Assembly (NCBI RefSeq): GCF_030347395.1
Contig: NZ_CP128170.1
Location: forward strand, 3,472,001 to 3,536,000
Length of the DNA: 64,000 bases
Source: Microbacterium sp. ET2
GTDB lineage: Bacteria > Actinomycetota > Actinomycetes > Actinomycetales > Microbacteriaceae
Direction of reading: 5' to 3'
A program made the translations under genes and the position numbers. Positions 1 through 9,759 of this stretch are shown piece by piece; position 1 is the stretch's first letter, and every line of letters starts with the position of its first letter. The notes beneath the pieces are model-generated. The model was not told the DNA's origin, did no database searches, and saw only the letters and a program-made list of their open reading frames with translations.

Positions 1-226
1 GGGGGTGAGCATCAAGGTGCACAGCCAGGCGATCCTCCGCGTCGTGAACCCCACCGACATCCTCACGGAGGCGGAATTCATCGAGGCCGAGGTCAGCAAG
101 GAGGAGTACCTCGAGGGCGTGGCCACGGGAGACATCACCTCGATCAGCGATGACCGGCGCGCTGCCTCACCCGCCGAGCCCACGGACGAGACCGACGCGG
201 ACAAGCGCACCAAGCCCGACGCCTGA
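1..226 (+). CDS. yajC: Preprotein translocase subunit YajC, C-terminal fragment
   Basis: Only the 3' end is in the window; the reading frame is open from base 2 and stops with TGA at 224-226. The visible residues (GVSIKVHSQAILRVV, then an acidic tail ending DKRTKPDA) match the end of the YajC core, where the small beta domain finishes with a conserved basic-hydrophobic strand, followed by a variable charged tail. YajC is a one-span membrane protein that associates with SecDF. Position directly before secD-secF fits the usual yajC-secD-secF operon. The N-terminal membrane span lies outside the window, so the name rests on context plus this short match. Confidence 0.72.
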   Translation, partial: GVSIKVHSQAILRVVNPTDILTEAEFIEAEVSKEEYLEGVATGDITSISDDRRAASPAEPTDETDADKRTKPDA

Positions 227-263
227 CCCGTCATCCGACGGCTCGAAGAAAGCTGACCCCTCC

Positions 264-1994
264 GTGGCCACATCCACCCCCGTCCGCCGCGCCTGGCGGG
301 CCCTGATCGGCCTGCTGGCCATCACGGCAGCCCTGTTCGGCATCAACGCGCTCGGTGTCTACGCCTTCGGCCAGAGCTCGTGGGTTCCCGAGCTCGCGCT
401 CGACCTGCAGGGCGGCACGCAGATCGTGCTCGAGGCACAGACCGAGAACGCCGAACCGCCGTCGACGGAGCAGCTGGATCAGGCGGTCACGATCATCCGT
501 CAGCGCGTCGACGCCTCCGGCGTCGGCGAGGCGGATGTCGCCACCCAGGCGGGCAACCAGATCGTGGTGCAGATCCCCGGGGAGGCCGACGAGGAGACCC
601 GTCAGCGCATCGAGCAGTCGGCGCAGCTCCAGCTGCGTGCGGTGCTCGCCACGAGCAACGAGACCACCGGTGCGTTCATCGGGCAGGACGGCAACCAGAC
701 GCCGTACCCCACACCCGATCCGTCGCTGCCGTCGACGCCGTCACCCTCGCCGTCCGACGGCAGCGATCCCGCGTGGATCACCCCGGCGCTCCAGGCGCAG
801 TACGACGCCTACAACTGCTCCGATCCGGCGAACGACCCCGCCAATGCCCCCGCCGATCAGCCGCTCATCACCTGCGATCCCACGGGCACGGTGAAGTACC
901 TCCTCGGACCGGTCGAGCTCGACGGGTCGGCCATCGACGACGCGACCTTCGGTCTGCAGCAGACCGACGGTCGCTGGGCGGTCAATCTCGTCTTCGACGG
1001 CGAGGGGACGCAGATCTTCGGTGAGATCAGCCAGCGCCTGTTCGGTGCCGCGCCGCCCCTCGACCAGTTCGCCTTCGTCCTCGACGGATCGGTGCTCTCC
1101 GCGCCCCAGATGAACGGGGTGATCCTCGACGGACGGCCGAGCATCACCGGCAGCTTCACGCAGGAGACCGCACAGGTGCTCGCCGACCAGCTGCGCTACG
1201 GTGCCCTGCCGCTGAGCTTCGAGGTGGTCAGCTCCGACACCATCTCGGCCACCCTCGGATCCCAGCAGCTGCAGATCGGCCTCATCGCCGGCCTCATCGG
1301 CCTGATCCTGGTCGCGCTCTATTCCCTCGCGGTATACCGCGCGCTGGGCTTCGTCATCATCGCCTCGCTCATCGTGATGGGCGTGCTGACCTACATCACG
1401 CTGTGCATCCTGGCGTGGCGCATCGGGTATCGCCTGTCGCTGGCCGGTGTGGCCGGTGTGATCGTCTCCATCGGATTCACCGCCGACAGTTTCATCGTCT
1501 ACTTCGAACGAATACGAGATGAGCTGCGCGACGGAAAGTCGATCACGGGTGCGGTCGAAGACGGTTGGGCCCGCGCGCGCCGGACGATCTACATCTCGAA
1601 GTCGATCAACGTCCTCGCGGCCGTGGTGCTCTACATCCTCGCCGACGCCACCGTGAAGGGCTTCGCCTTCACGCTGGGTCTGACCACGGTGATCGACGTG
1701 CTGATCTTCATCATGTTCACCCACCCGGTGCTGCAGCTGCTGGCCCGTACGCGCTTCTTCGGGTCGGGGCATCCGCTGTCGGGTCTCGATCCGGAAGCCC
1801 TCGGCGCCGTCTACCGAGGTCGAGCGCAGTTCCGCGCACCGGTGTCGGCGGGGAAGACTCCGGCAGCGCGCCGGGCAGCCAAGGCTCGAGGCGAAGCGGA
1901 GCGACGGCAGACCATCGCAGAGCGCAAGCAGGCGGAACTCACCGCCGCGGAGTCCGGCAAGTCCGCAACGAAGGTCAAGGACGGAGACCACTGA
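264..1994 (+). CDS. secD: Protein translocase subunit SecD
   Basis: SecD, with SecF, uses the proton gradient to help pull proteins out of the SecYEG channel. I chose GTG at 264 (576 aa); the frame is open further upstream to 150 but that part overlaps yajC and is low-complexity Pro/Arg/Ser. The first membrane span is about residues 12-34, directly followed by the SecD motif LALDLQGGTQIV. A long external domain follows, then five to six spans from about 332 to 495 with the conserved GFTADSFIVYFERIRDE segment. Two features are unusual: a Pro/Ser/Thr-rich insertion near residues 150-170 followed by a segment with two cysteines (YNCSDPAND and LITCDPTG), and a long basic, Ala-rich cytoplasmic tail. 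The stop overlaps the secF start. Confidence 0.93.
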   Translation: MATSTPVRRAWRALIGLLAITAALFGINALGVYAFGQSSWVPELALDLQGGTQIVLEAQTENAEPPSTEQLDQAVTIIRQRVDASGVGEADVATQAGNQIVVQIPGEADEETRQRIEQSAQLQLRAVLATSNETTGAFIGQDGNQTPYPTPDPSLPSTPSPSPSDGSDPAWITPALQAQYDAYNCSDPANDPANAPADQPLITCDPTGTVKYLLGPVELDGSAIDDATFGLQQTDGRWAVNLVFDGEGTQIFGEISQRLFGAAPPLDQFAFVLDGSVLSAPQMNGVILDGRPSITGSFTQETAQVLADQLRYGALPLSFEVVSSDTISATLGSQQLQIGLIAGLIGLILVALYSLAVYRALGFVIIASLIVMGVLTYITLCILAWRIGYRLSLAGVAGVIVSIGFTADSFIVYFERIRDELRDGKSITGAVEDGWARARRTIYISKSINVLAAVVLYILADATVKGFAFTLGLTTVIDVLIFIMFTHPVLQLLARTRFFGSGHPLSGLDPEALGAVYRGRAQFRAPVSAGKTPAARRAAKARGEAERRQTIAERKQAELTAAESGKSATKVKDGDH

Positions 1995-2983
1995 TGCGGT
2001 CCATGAGCCAGCTCGGCAACGATCTCTACACGGGTAAGACCAGTTTCCCGTTCGTCGGGCGACGGCGGCTGTGGTTCATCATCGCGGCGATCCTCGTGAT
2101 CGGGTCTGCGCTGGTGCCCCTGTTCCGTCCCATCCAGCTCTCCATCGAGTTCACCGGCGGCTCGCAGTTCACCGTCTCCGGCGTCGCCACCACCGATCAG
2201 GCCTTGGCCACGGAGGCTGTGCAGTCCGTCGTGCCCGGAGCGGTCACCCGCGTCGTGACGGTCGGCTCGGACGCCATCCGTGTGCAGACCGACCAGGTCA
2301 CCGACGACGAGAGCCTGCAGATCTCCACGGCGCTGGCCGAGGAGTACCAGGTTCCCGCCGCCGATGTCAGCTACTCCTTCATCGGGCCCAGCTGGGGAGC
2401 GGACGTCACGCGGCAGTCGCTGTGGGGCCTTGCGATCTTCCTGGCGCTGACCTTCCTGATCCTCGCGATCTACTTCCGGACGTGGAAGATGTCGACAGCG
2501 GCGATCATCGGCCTGGTCGATGTTCTCATCATCACCGTCGGGGTCTACGCCCTCTTCGGGTTCGAGATCTCACCCGCCGCGGTCATCGGCTTCCTGACGA
2601 TCCTGTCGTACGCGTTGTACGACACGACGGTGGTCTTCGACAAGATCAGAGAGAACACCAGCGAAGACGGAGAGGTCTCCGGTCGCACGTTCGGCGAGTC
2701 GGTCAACCTGGCCGTCAACCAGACGCTGGTCCGCTCGATCAACACCACGGTGGTCGCAGCCCTTCCGACAGGGGCGATCCTGTTCATCGGTGCGCTGTGG
2801 CTCGGGGCGCGGACACTCACCGACATCTCGCTGTCGATCTTCGTCGGCACGATCGTGGCGGCGTACTCGACGATCTTCGTCGCGGCTCCGCTGTACGCCC
2901 TCTTCCGTGAGAAGGAGCCGGCGGTGCGGGCCCGCGACGAGCGAGTCCTCGCCGCGCGTGAGCTCGCGGGCACTCCCGTCTGA
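1994..2983 (+). CDS. secF: Protein translocase subunit SecF
   Basis: Partner of SecD in the membrane (329 aa). ATG at 1994 shares its A with the last base of the secD stop (TGATG), so translation is coupled. After a short cytoplasmic start the first span lies near residues 28-46, followed by the conserved SIEFTGGSQFTV segment, a small external domain (about 55-130), then five spans with the SecF hallmark SYALYDTTVVFDKIRENT and SINTTVVAALPTGAIL. Length and motif order are normal for the family. In many actinobacteria an apt gene follows secF; here the next gene is rel after a 106-bp gap. Confidence 0.96.
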   Translation: MRSMSQLGNDLYTGKTSFPFVGRRRLWFIIAAILVIGSALVPLFRPIQLSIEFTGGSQFTVSGVATTDQALATEAVQSVVPGAVTRVVTVGSDAIRVQTDQVTDDESLQISTALAEEYQVPAADVSYSFIGPSWGADVTRQSLWGLAIFLALTFLILAIYFRTWKMSTAAIIGLVDVLIITVGVYALFGFEISPAAVIGFLTILSYALYDTTVVFDKIRENTSEDGEVSGRTFGESVNLAVNQTLVRSINTTVVAALPTGAILFIGALWLGARTLTDISLSIFVGTIVAAYSTIFVAAPLYALFREKEPAVRARDERVLAARELAGTPV

Positions 2984-3056
2984 GCCCGGCGCTCCCGCGA
3001 GAGGGGGTGCAGTCGCGGCGCACACGGGGCCGAACGAGGGGGTCCCGCTCGCGGCG

Positions 3057-3062
3057 TAGGAT
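3057..3062 (+). promoter_or_regulatory. Predicted -10 box for rel (TAGGAT)
   Basis: TAGGAT lies 27 bases before the rel start in the secF-rel gap. It is of the TAGRAT type seen before several other genes here. I see no convincing -35 box. Transcription would start near 3069, giving a short leader that contains the Shine-Dalgarno sequence. Confidence 0.5.
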
Positions 3063-3089
3063 GAGGTGTCCAGCGGAGGGAGGGGCCAC

Positions 3090-5363
3090 ATGACGGAGAC
3101 CGTCCCGTCCGCTCCGGCGCCGCCGGCGTCGCAGACGACCTCGTCGCTGCGCAGGCTCGTGCCCCGCATCTTCTCCCGCTCCGCGCGCCGCGACGATGTC
3201 GAGCGTCTGCTGCGCACGGTGCGCACGCATCACCCCAAGGGCGACCTGACGATCATCGAGCGCGCCTACACCGTCGCCGAGAAGGCCCACTCCGGGCAGA
3301 CGCGACAGAGCGGCGAGCCCTACATCACGCATCCTCTCGCGGTGGCGCAGATCCTGGCCGACCTGGGGCTGGGACCCCGCGCGATCGCCGCCGCTCTCCT
3401 GCATGACACCGTCGAGGACACCGGCTACCCGCTCGACACCCTCACGGCCGAGTTCGGCGACGAGGTCGCCATGCTGGTGGACGGCGTCACCAAGCTCGAC
3501 AAGGTCAAGTACGGCGAGAGCGCTCAGGCCGAGACCGTTCGCAAGATGATCGTGGCGATGTCGCGCGACATCCGGGTTCTCATCATCAAGCTCGCCGACC
3601 GCCTCCACAACGCCCGCACCTGGGGATTCGTCCCGCCCGAGAAGGCGAAGAAGAAGGCCACAGAGACCCTCGAGATCTACGCCCCGCTCGCGCACCGGCT
3701 GGGTATCCAGACGATCAAGTCCGAGCTCGAGGACCTCTCCTTCGCCGTTTTGCACCCCAAGCTCTACGCCGAGATCGACAGTCTCGTCAAACAGCGCACC
3801 CCCCAGCGCGAGCAGTACGTCCAGAGCGTCATCGAAGCCGTCGAAGGAGACCTCCGCGAGCTGCGCGTGCGCGGTCGGGTCATGGGCCGCCCCAAGCAGC
3901 TGTACTCCGTGTACCAGAAGATGATCGTGCGCGGTCGCGAATTCGACGACATCTACGACCTCATCGGCATCCGCGTGCTGGTGGGGAGCGTTCGCGACTG
4001 CTACGCGGTGCTCGGCTCGATCCACGCGCGGTGGACACCGCTGTCGGGACGCTTCAAGGACTACATCGCCACGCCCAAGTTCAATCTCTACCAGTCGCTG
4101 CACACCACCGTCATCGGTCCGGCAGGACGCACGGTGGAGATCCAGATCCGCACCAACGAGATGCACCAGCAGGCCGAGTACGGTGTGGCGGCGCACTGGA
4201 AGTACAAGGAGCGGATGAACGGCGGCAAGACCGACGCGAAGGCCGTCGACGCCGACATGGCCTGGCTCGCCCACATCTCCGACTGGCAGGCCGAGACGGC
4301 CGACCCTGGCGAGTTCCTCGATTCGCTTCGCTTCGAGATCGGCGCGAAAGAGGTGTACGTCTTCACGCCCAAGGGCCGGGTCATCGGACTGCCCTCGGGT
4401 GCGACACCGGTGGACTTCGCCTACGCCGTCCACACCGAGATCGGCCACCGGACGATGGGGGCGAAGGTCAACGGGCGACTCGTGCCGCTGGAGTCCGAGC
4501 TCAACAGCGGCGACGTGGTCGAGGTGTTCACCTCGAAGAACCCCGATGCGGGTCCCAGCCAGGACTGGCTGGGGTTCGTCAAGAGCACCCGCGCCCGCAA
4601 CAAGATCCGCGGCTGGTTCACCAAGGAGCGGCGCGAAGAAGCGGTCGAGCAGGGGAAGGATGCCATCGCCCGCGCGATGCGCCGCCAAAACCTTCCGCTC
4701 CAGCGCCTGATGAACCAGGACTCCTTCACCGAGGTCGCCCGGCAGTTGCGCTACGAGGACGTCTCCGCCCTGTACGCCGCGGTCGGCGAGGGACACGTGT
4801 CGACGCAATCCGTGATCGAGAAGGTCACGGCGCTCGTGAGCGCCGCCGAGGACACCTCCACGGGCCCGATCGACCTTCCGGCGGTCGGCCGGTCGAGGGC
4901 CCCCCGCGGGGGGGAGTCCGGAGTGCTGGTCCGCGGCGCCCCCGACATCCTGGTCAAACTCGCCAAGTGCTGCACGCCGGTCCCCGGCGACGAGATCGTG
5001 GGCTTCGTCACCCGCGGCAGCGGCGTGTCGGTCCATCGCGCGGACTGCACCAACGTGCGGTCGCTGAAGGAGGACCCCGAGCGCCTCATCGAGGTGGAGT
5101 GGGCACCGACCACCAAGAGCGTGTTCCTCGTCCAGATCCAGGTCGAGGCGCTCGACCGCTCAGGTCTGCTGAGCGATGTCACGCGCGTACTCAGCGAGCA
5201 TCACGTCAACATCCTCTCCGCGACCGTGTCGACCTCCAATGATCGGCTGGCCATCAGCAGATTCGTGTTCGAGATGGGCGACACCGTGCACCTGGACCGC
5301 GTGCTCAACGCCGTGCGGCGAATCGATGCGGTCTACGACGTCTACCGCGTGACCTCTTCATGA
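3090..5363 (+). CDS. rel: Bifunctional (p)ppGpp synthetase/hydrolase Rel
   Basis: Makes and degrades the stringent-response alarmone (p)ppGpp. I start at ATG 3090 because GGAGGGAGG lies just upstream; an in-frame GTG at 3066 is possible but has no ribosome site. Length is 757 aa, typical of long Rel proteins. Order: HD hydrolase domain (about 50-200) with the intact HDTVEDT motif at about 105; synthetase domain (about 250-390) with YQSLHTTV and EIQIRT; TGS domain (about 420-480); a region with [14 protein letters not shown] near 625; and a C-terminal ACT domain (about 677-757). Both catalytic centres look intact, so it should be bifunctional. Its last 22 bases overlap the 3' end of the convergent gene at 5342. 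Confidence 0.96.
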   Translation: MTETVPSAPAPPASQTTSSLRRLVPRIFSRSARRDDVERLLRTVRTHHPKGDLTIIERAYTVAEKAHSGQTRQSGEPYITHPLAVAQILADLGLGPRAIAAALLHDTVEDTGYPLDTLTAEFGDEVAMLVDGVTKLDKVKYGESAQAETVRKMIVAMSRDIRVLIIKLADRLHNARTWGFVPPEKAKKKATETLEIYAPLAHRLGIQTIKSELEDLSFAVLHPKLYAEIDSLVKQRTPQREQYVQSVIEAVEGDLRELRVRGRVMGRPKQLYSVYQKMIVRGREFDDIYDLIGIRVLVGSVRDCYAVLGSIHARWTPLSGRFKDYIATPKFNLYQSLHTTVIGPAGRTVEIQIRTNEMHQQAEYGVAAHWKYKERMNGGKTDAKAVDADMAWLAHISDWQAETADPGEFLDSLRFEIGAKEVYVFTPKGRVIGLPSGATPVDFAYAVHTEIGHRTMGAKVNGRLVPLESELNSGDVVEVFTSKNPDAGPSQDWLGFVKSTRARNKIRGWFTKERREEAVEQGKDAIARAMRRQNLPLQRLMNQDSFTEVARQLRYEDVSALYAAVGEGHVSTQSVIEKVTALVSAAEDTSTGPIDLPAVGRSRAPRGGESGVLVRGAPDILVKLAKCCTPVPGDEIVGFVTRGSGVSVHRADCTNVRSLKEDPERLIEVEWAPTTKSVFLVQIQVEALDRSGLLSDVTRVLSEHHVNILSATVSTSNDRLAISRFVFEMGDTVHLDRVLNAVRRIDAVYDVYRVTSS

Positions 5364-5911
5364 TCGGCCGGACGGGCCGCCAGCTCGGCGAGAAGGTCGA
5401 GGGCCCGTCTCTTGTGCGGAACCCGGCCCCGGCTGCTGAGATGTGCGTGGGTGATCCCTGCCAGCCCGGGTCTCAGGCGGGAGAACTCTCCGGCGGCGCG
5501 CCGGTGCGTCTCGTCGCCGACTCGGCAGAGGTCGGCGAGCGTCCGCGCGGGAGTGGTGACCCAGACCCCGCCGACATGCTCGAGGTCCCGGCGGTCGAGG
5601 GCCATGTCACGCACGACGACGCGGCGGTCGTGCACGGCCGTGACCCGTCGCGTCACGGCCCGCTGCACCGTGTGGCGCGCAGGCGGCTCGGGGATCGCAC
5701 CGTGGATCCACGCGGCGCTGAGGTGGGTGGCCGCGAAAAGATCAGTGAGGATGCCGCCGAGCGACCCGGCCCGCAGCGCCGCCGTTTCCACCGCATCGGC
5801 CGGCATGTAGCCGTCGCCGACCTCGATGACGTCGCCGTCCAAGCGCGCGGCTGAGAGCTCGGTCGCCGACAACCGGTCACCCGGGAGGTAGAGGAAGCGC
5901 GAGGGGGCCAT
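5342..5911 (-). CDS. AbiEi-antitoxin-like protein (orphan)
   Basis: A 189-aa protein resembling the actinobacterial branch of the AbiEi family, the antitoxin part of type IV abortive-infection toxin-antitoxin pairs. The similarity I can see is the pattern [11 protein letters not shown] near residue 65, followed by a basic region and the [15 protein letters not shown] segment typical of these proteins. No AbiEii nucleotidyltransferase toxin gene is next to it, so a working toxin-antitoxin pair is not supported here; many such solitary proteins occur in actinobacteria with unknown roles. The gene is convergent with rel and overlaps its last 22 bases. The name is based on motif memory only. Confidence 0.5.
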   Translation of the reverse strand: MAPSRFLYLPGDRLSATELSAARLDGDVIEVGDGYMPADAVETAALRAGSLGGILTDLFAATHLSAAWIHGAIPEPPARHTVQRAVTRRVTAVHDRRVVVRDMALDRRDLEHVGGVWVTTPARTLADLCRVGDETHRRAAGEFSRLRPGLAGITHAHLSSRGRVPHKRRALDLLAELAARPADHEEVTR

Positions 5912-5971
5912 GGCGGCGAGTCTGCCGCGGATGAGCGGTCGGCGGGTGGCCCTGTGGAGAACCCGCGGTGG

Positions 5972-7249
5972 TCAGCCGCCGAGGGCGCGCAACCAGGTCT
6001 GCCGGGCTTCGAGTGCTTCCTTGGCCTTCGCGACCGCGCGCGCATCTCCCGACGCCTCGGCGGTGGCCACTTCTGCTTCGAGCTTGGCGATGGCGTCGGT
6101 CAGCTGACGGGTCATGTCGTCGGCCCGCGCCTGCGTCTCGGGGTCGTTGCGCTTCCACTCGACCTCTTCGCGCGACCGTACGGCCTGCTCGATCTTGCGG
6201 AGCTCGTCGTCGAGCGAGCGCTCGGCGTCGCGGGGGAAGATGCGACCGATCTCATCCCACCTCCGCTGGATGCCGGTCAGCAGTGAACGGGCTTTGGCGA
6301 GATCCTTCTCATCCGGGATCGGGCGGGCCTCCACGAGCAGGGCCTTCTTCGCCTCGATCTTCTCCTTCGAGGCTTCGGCGTCGGCTGCTTCCCGTTCGCC
6401 GCGTGCGGCGTAGAGCGCGTCACCGGCGGCCTTGAAGCGCGCCCAGAGCGCGTCATCCGCCTTTTTGCCGGCACGACCGGCGGATTTCCACTCGTCCAGC
6501 AGGTCGCGATAGGCGCCGATGCCGTCCTCACCGCGCGGAGCGAGGGCTTCCGCGCGTTCGATCAGCCGCGTCTTGCGGTCGCGGACGGATTTGTGGGCCT
6601 CGTCGAGCTCGGCGTAGAACGCCCGGCGGTGTTTGTCGATCGTGGCGCGGGCGTCGCGGAACCGCTTCCAGAGCTGCTGCGCGGTCGAGCGCGGTAGCCG
6701 CGGACCGTTCTGCTGATGCGACTGCCATTGATCGAACAGGGCGGCCAGCTCCGTCGAAACCTGCTTCCACTGCACCGATCGCGGATCGCGGGCGGCAAGC
6801 TCCTCTGCTCGCTCGACCAGAGCGGTGCGCTCCTTCACGGCGGCGTCCACAGCCTCCCGGGCTGCGGCGGCCTCCGTCGCCGAGGCTTCCGCGAGCGACG
6901 AGGTGAGCGTGGCGACCCGCGCCTCGAGGGCGGCGAGGTTCCCCACCGCGGCGGCGCCGCTGATCTTCGCCTGCAGGGAGGTCGCGGTTGCACGGAGGTC
7001 GCTGGCCGAGGCGCCACCACGGCGGTGGCGAACCTCGAGGAGTGTCACCTCGGCGGCCAGGTCGGTGAACTTGCGCTCGAAGTAGGCGAGGGCCTCTTCG
7101 GGCGAGCCATCCGGGAACTGGCCGACGACGCGCCATCCGTCCGACTCTCGCACCGATACGGTGCCGTCCTCGTCGACACGGCCCCAGGGCTGGTCGTCGG
7201 TGGGGGTTTCCGGAGTGGTGGGGTCTGCTGCGGCAGTCACGGGATGCAC
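5972..7249 (-). CDS. DUF349 domain-containing coiled-coil protein
   Basis: A 425-aa, highly charged, mostly alpha-helical soluble protein. The repeated pattern W-K, then R-F-(R/K)-x-A (for example WKRFRDARATID, ALWARFKAAGDALY, RRWDEIGRIF) marks several consecutive DUF349 repeats from about residue 150 to 380. The N-terminus (about 20-75) has a short beta-rich stretch, GRVDEDGTVSVRE, and the ends are long coiled coils rich in Ala, Glu and Arg. The family is widespread in actinobacteria and has no settled function. ATG at 7249 is used; a GTG four codons further in (VTAAADP) is an alternative. It has its own upstream -10 box. Confidence 0.85.
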   Translation of the reverse strand: MHPVTAAADPTTPETPTDDQPWGRVDEDGTVSVRESDGWRVVGQFPDGSPEEALAYFERKFTDLAAEVTLLEVRHRRGGASASDLRATATSLQAKISGAAAVGNLAALEARVATLTSSLAEASATEAAAAREAVDAAVKERTALVERAEELAARDPRSVQWKQVSTELAALFDQWQSHQQNGPRLPRSTAQQLWKRFRDARATIDKHRRAFYAELDEAHKSVRDRKTRLIERAEALAPRGEDGIGAYRDLLDEWKSAGRAGKKADDALWARFKAAGDALYAARGEREAADAEASKEKIEAKKALLVEARPIPDEKDLAKARSLLTGIQRRWDEIGRIFPRDAERSLDDELRKIEQAVRSREEVEWKRNDPETQARADDMTRQLTDAIAKLEAEVATAEASGDARAVAKAKEALEARQTWLRALGG

Positions 7250-7291
7250 CTCATCGCGGCCGAGGCCGGGTGTGGGGGATGGACGCGCCCC

Positions 7292-7297
7292 AGCCTA
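7292..7297 (-). promoter_or_regulatory. Predicted -10 box for the DUF349 gene (TAGGCT on the minus strand)
   Basis: Read on the minus strand this is TAGGCT, about 42 bases before the DUF349 start codon. It is the same type as the boxes before rpsD and pyk. No clear -35. Confidence 0.45.
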
Positions 7298-7340
7298 GTA
7301 CGGCGGCGCGTCCGGGCGAGAGGATTGCGTCCGGGTGCGC

Positions 7341-7691
7341 CTATTGATCGGCAGGGGCGGAGGGGTCGTCGCTCGGCTCGCCCGTCGGCTCGCTGCCCGG
7401 CGCAGGGGTCGTCTCCAGAGGGGTGGGTTCGGGCGCGGGGGCGTCGGTCGGGCTGGGCACCGAAGTCTGCGTCGGGGAGGGAGCGGGCTCGGGCACGCCG
7501 GGTCCGACGGTGAAATAGGCGGTCTGCGCGGCGACGATCCCGGCGATCAGCAGGCCGCCGGCAACACCGGCGATGAGGTTGTCGCGGCGGCGTCGGCGCT
7601 GCTGACCCTCGTGGAAGCTCTGTCGGGCCTGGTAGAGCCGGGCTCGCTCGCGTTCCGCGCGGGACGCACGATCCTTGCTTCCGGTGGCCAC
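7341..7691 (-). CDS. Small single-span membrane protein with Pro/Thr-rich outer tail
   Basis: A 116-aa protein. I start at GTG 7691 because a strong AAGGAGGA ribosome site lies just before it; the frame is open further upstream but that part is low-complexity. Residues 1-40 are basic and charged (SRAERERARLYQARQS and RRRRRDN), followed by one membrane span (about 43-63, LIAGVAGGLLIAGIVAAQTA) and a tail of about 45 residues made almost only of Pro, Thr, Ser, Glu and Ala. The charge pattern places the tail outside the cell. I do not recognise a functional family; similar small proteins are common in Microbacteriaceae. Its promoter region is shared with the divergent rarA. Confidence 0.65.
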   Translation of the reverse strand: MATGSKDRASRAERERARLYQARQSFHEGQQRRRRRDNLIAGVAGGLLIAGIVAAQTAYFTVGPGVPEPAPSPTQTSVPSPTDAPAPEPTPLETTPAPGSEPTGEPSDDPSAPADQ

Positions 7692-7728
7692 CGATCCTCC
7701 TTCGGTCCCGGCGGTCCCGGGCGCAATG

Positions 7729-7734
7729 ATCCTA
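7729..7734 (-). promoter_or_regulatory. Predicted minus-strand -10 box (TAGGAT)
   Basis: Read on the minus strand this is TAGGAT, 37 bases before the GTG start at 7691. It lies in the 110-bp gap between the divergent small membrane protein gene and rarA. Confidence 0.45.
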
Positions 7735-7789
7735 TGCACAGCGCCGGGGGGCCGCCAAACGGGGGAGAGGCGGCGTCTGCGGTCGCCGT

Positions 7790-7795
7790 TAGCCT
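7790..7795 (+). promoter_or_regulatory. Predicted -10 box for rarA (TAGCCT), leaderless geometry
   Basis: TAGCCT ends exactly six bases before the GTG start of rarA, the distance at which actinobacterial RNA polymerase normally begins a transcript. The mRNA would then begin at, or within a base of, the start codon. The same spacing recurs at rpe, hisE and lgt in this window. Confidence 0.5.
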
Positions 7796-7801
7796 TGGGG
7801 A

Positions 7802-9166
7802 GTGAGTGATACGGCGGGTCTCGTGCGCAGCCACACACCCCTCGCCGTGCGGATGCGCCCCACGTCCCTCAGCGAGGTCGCGGGCCAGGGACATCTGCTG
7901 CGGAAAGGGTCCCCTCTGGTCACCCTCGCCGATCCCGAGTCGACGGGGACGACGGCGACGTCGGTGATCCTCTGGGGCCCGCCCGGCACCGGCAAGACCA
8001 CGCTCGCTCAGGCGATCGCCCGCTCGTCGGGCCGGCGCTTCGTCGAGCTGTCCGCGGTGACAGCCGGGGTCAAAGACGTCCGGGAGGTGATGCAGGACTC
8101 CCTCACGCAGCGAGACCTCTACGGTCAGTCGACGATCCTCTTCCTCGACGAGATCCACCGGTTCACCAAGGCGCAGCAGGACGCGCTCCTCCCCGGCGTC
8201 GAGAACGGCTGGGTCGTGCTGATCGCGGCGACCACCGAGAATCCTTCCTTCTCGGTCATCTCGCCGCTGCTGTCCCGCTCTCTGCTGCTGACGCTGCGTC
8301 CCCTCACCGACGCCGATCTGGGCATGCTGGTCGATCGTGCGATGGACGATCCGCGGGGACTGGCCGGCAGGCTCGCCCTCGACGCCGACGCCCGGGACGC
8401 CCTGGTCAGGCTGGCCTCCGGCGATGGCCGGCGCGCCCTCACCGCACTGGAAGCGGCAGCGTCGCTGGCCGAGCGGGACGCGACGGAGTCCGACGACGCC
8501 GACGAGGCCGCCGCAGAATCGGATGCCACGGCTCCCACGATCACGGTCGACCACGTCGCGCAGGCCGTCGACCGGGCGCTGCTGCGCTACGACCGCCAGG
8601 GGGACGAGCATTACGACGTCATCAGCGCATTCATCAAATCGATCCGCGGCTCGGACGTCGACGCGGCGATCCATTACCTCGCCCGCATGATCGAGGCAGG
8701 AGAGGACCCGCGCTTCATCGCCCGCCGGCTGATCATCTCGGCATCCGAAGACATCGGCCTCGCCGACCCGCAGGCCCTCGTCATTGCGGTCGCCGCGGCC
8801 GATGCCGTGCAGTTCATCGGCATGCCCGAGGGTCGTATCCCCCTCGCCGAGGCGACGGCGTACCTCGCCACGACGGCGAAATCGAATGCGGCCTATCTGG
8901 CCGTGGACGCCGCGATCGCCGACGTCCGCGCGGGAGGGTTCGGGCGCGTGCCCGTGCATCTGCGTGACGCCCACTATCCGGGCGCGAAGCGTCTCGGCCA
9001 CGGCAAGGGGTACGTGTATCCGCATGACAGCGAGGTGGGGGTGGTCGCTCAGCAGTACCTCCCGGACGAGCTGCGCGGCACGCGGTATTACCGGCCGACG
9101 AACCACGGGCAGGAGCGGGAGGTCCAGGCGAGGCTCGAGAAGATCAGGAAGCTGCTCGGAGAGTGA
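7802..9166 (+). CDS. rarA: Replication-associated recombination protein A (RarA/MgsA family AAA+ ATPase)
   Basis: A 454-aa AAA+ ATPase related to clamp loaders that acts at stalled replication forks. Visible motifs: the entry motif [17 protein letters not shown], Walker [10 protein letters not shown] at 59-67, Walker [11 protein letters not shown] at about 112-121, sensor 1 AATTENPSF, then the RarA C-terminal tetramerisation region with [18 protein letters not shown] and [13 protein letters not shown]. An acidic Asp/Glu/Ala insertion lies at about 220-245. Length is normal for the family. The GTG start at 7802 sits six bases after a -10 box. The stop overlaps the next gene by four bases (GTGA). 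Confidence 0.95.
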   Translation: MSDTAGLVRSHTPLAVRMRPTSLSEVAGQGHLLRKGSPLVTLADPESTGTTATSVILWGPPGTGKTTLAQAIARSSGRRFVELSAVTAGVKDVREVMQDSLTQRDLYGQSTILFLDEIHRFTKAQQDALLPGVENGWVVLIAATTENPSFSVISPLLSRSLLLTLRPLTDADLGMLVDRAMDDPRGLAGRLALDADARDALVRLASGDGRRALTALEAAASLAERDATESDDADEAAAESDATAPTITVDHVAQAVDRALLRYDRQGDEHYDVISAFIKSIRGSDVDAAIHYLARMIEAGEDPRFIARRLIISASEDIGLADPQALVIAVAAADAVQFIGMPEGRIPLAEATAYLATTAKSNAAYLAVDAAIADVRAGGFGRVPVHLRDAHYPGAKRLGHGKGYVYPHDSEVGVVAQQYLPDELRGTRYYRPTNHGQEREVQARLEKIRKLLGE

Positions 9167-9735
9167 ACGTGAACGAGGCTTTCGAGGCTCGCCTCGAGCG
9201 GTTCTGGACGGAAGCCGACGAGGAGTCCGCGACGGAGCTGGCGGCGACGCTGGACCAGCTTCTCGCCGACTCGGCCGCGCCACTCGAGCGGGCGCTGTTC
9301 GAACGTGCGTCGCTGCACGACTTCCTCGGCGACGAGGCCGCCGCCGTCCCGCTTTACCGTGCGGCTCTGGACGCCGGGCTCGCGCCCCCGCACCGCACGC
9401 AGGCGGTTATTCAGCTGGCCAGCTCTCTTCGCAACGTCGGGGAGGTGTCGGCGGCGATCATGCTGCTGCAGGCGGTCAGTGCGGAGGACCCGCTCTTCCC
9501 GGCTGCGCAGGCTTTCCTCTCCCTCGCCCTCCACGACGACGACAAGCCCACCGCGGCGCTGCGCACGGCACTCGCGGCGCTGGCGCCCACCTTGCCCGCG
9601 TACCAGCGGGCGGTGTCGTTCTACGCCGGTGACCTCACTTCCCGGGAAGGGGCGCGGGCGCCCGGCCGGCGCACAGCCGAGCGCGAGAACCCCGAAGGTG
9701 GGTCTCGGCCGCGGGAAGCACCGGGAGGGCGCTGA
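9163..9735 (+). CDS. Tetratricopeptide-repeat-like protein
   Basis: A 190-aa soluble protein coupled to rarA by a GTGA overlap. Helical repeats rich in Ala and Leu (for example [22 protein letters not shown] and [19 protein letters not shown]) have the small-large residue pattern of tetratricopeptide repeats from about residue 40 to 150. The last 30 residues are basic and probably disordered. TPR proteins serve as protein-binding scaffolds; partner unknown. An alternative start is GTG at 9169. Confidence 0.75.
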   Translation: MNVNEAFEARLERFWTEADEESATELAATLDQLLADSAAPLERALFERASLHDFLGDEAAAVPLYRAALDAGLAPPHRTQAVIQLASSLRNVGEVSAAIMLLQAVSAEDPLFPAAQAFLSLALHDDDKPTAALRTALAALAPTLPAYQRAVSFYAGDLTSREGARAPGRRTAERENPEGGSRPREAPGGR

Positions 9736-9747
9736 GGGACGATCTGG

Positions 9748-9753
9748 TAGGCT
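9748..9753 (+). promoter_or_regulatory. Predicted -10 box for rpsD (TAGGCT)
   Basis: TAGGCT just after the TPR gene stop. A transcript starting near 9760 would carry a leader of about 140 bases before rpsD. No clear -35. Confidence 0.45.
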
Positions 9754-9759
9754 TGAACG

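Noticed and set aside
150..263. Upstream GTG start for SecD at 150
   Set aside because: It would add 38 Pro/Arg/Ser residues overlapping yajC in another frame; the membrane-span start at 264 fits the family.
5342..5911. A complete AbiE toxin-antitoxin system
   Set aside because: Neither AbiEi-like gene in the window has an AbiEii nucleotidyltransferase gene beside it; the neighbours are a DUF349 gene, rel and pyrR.
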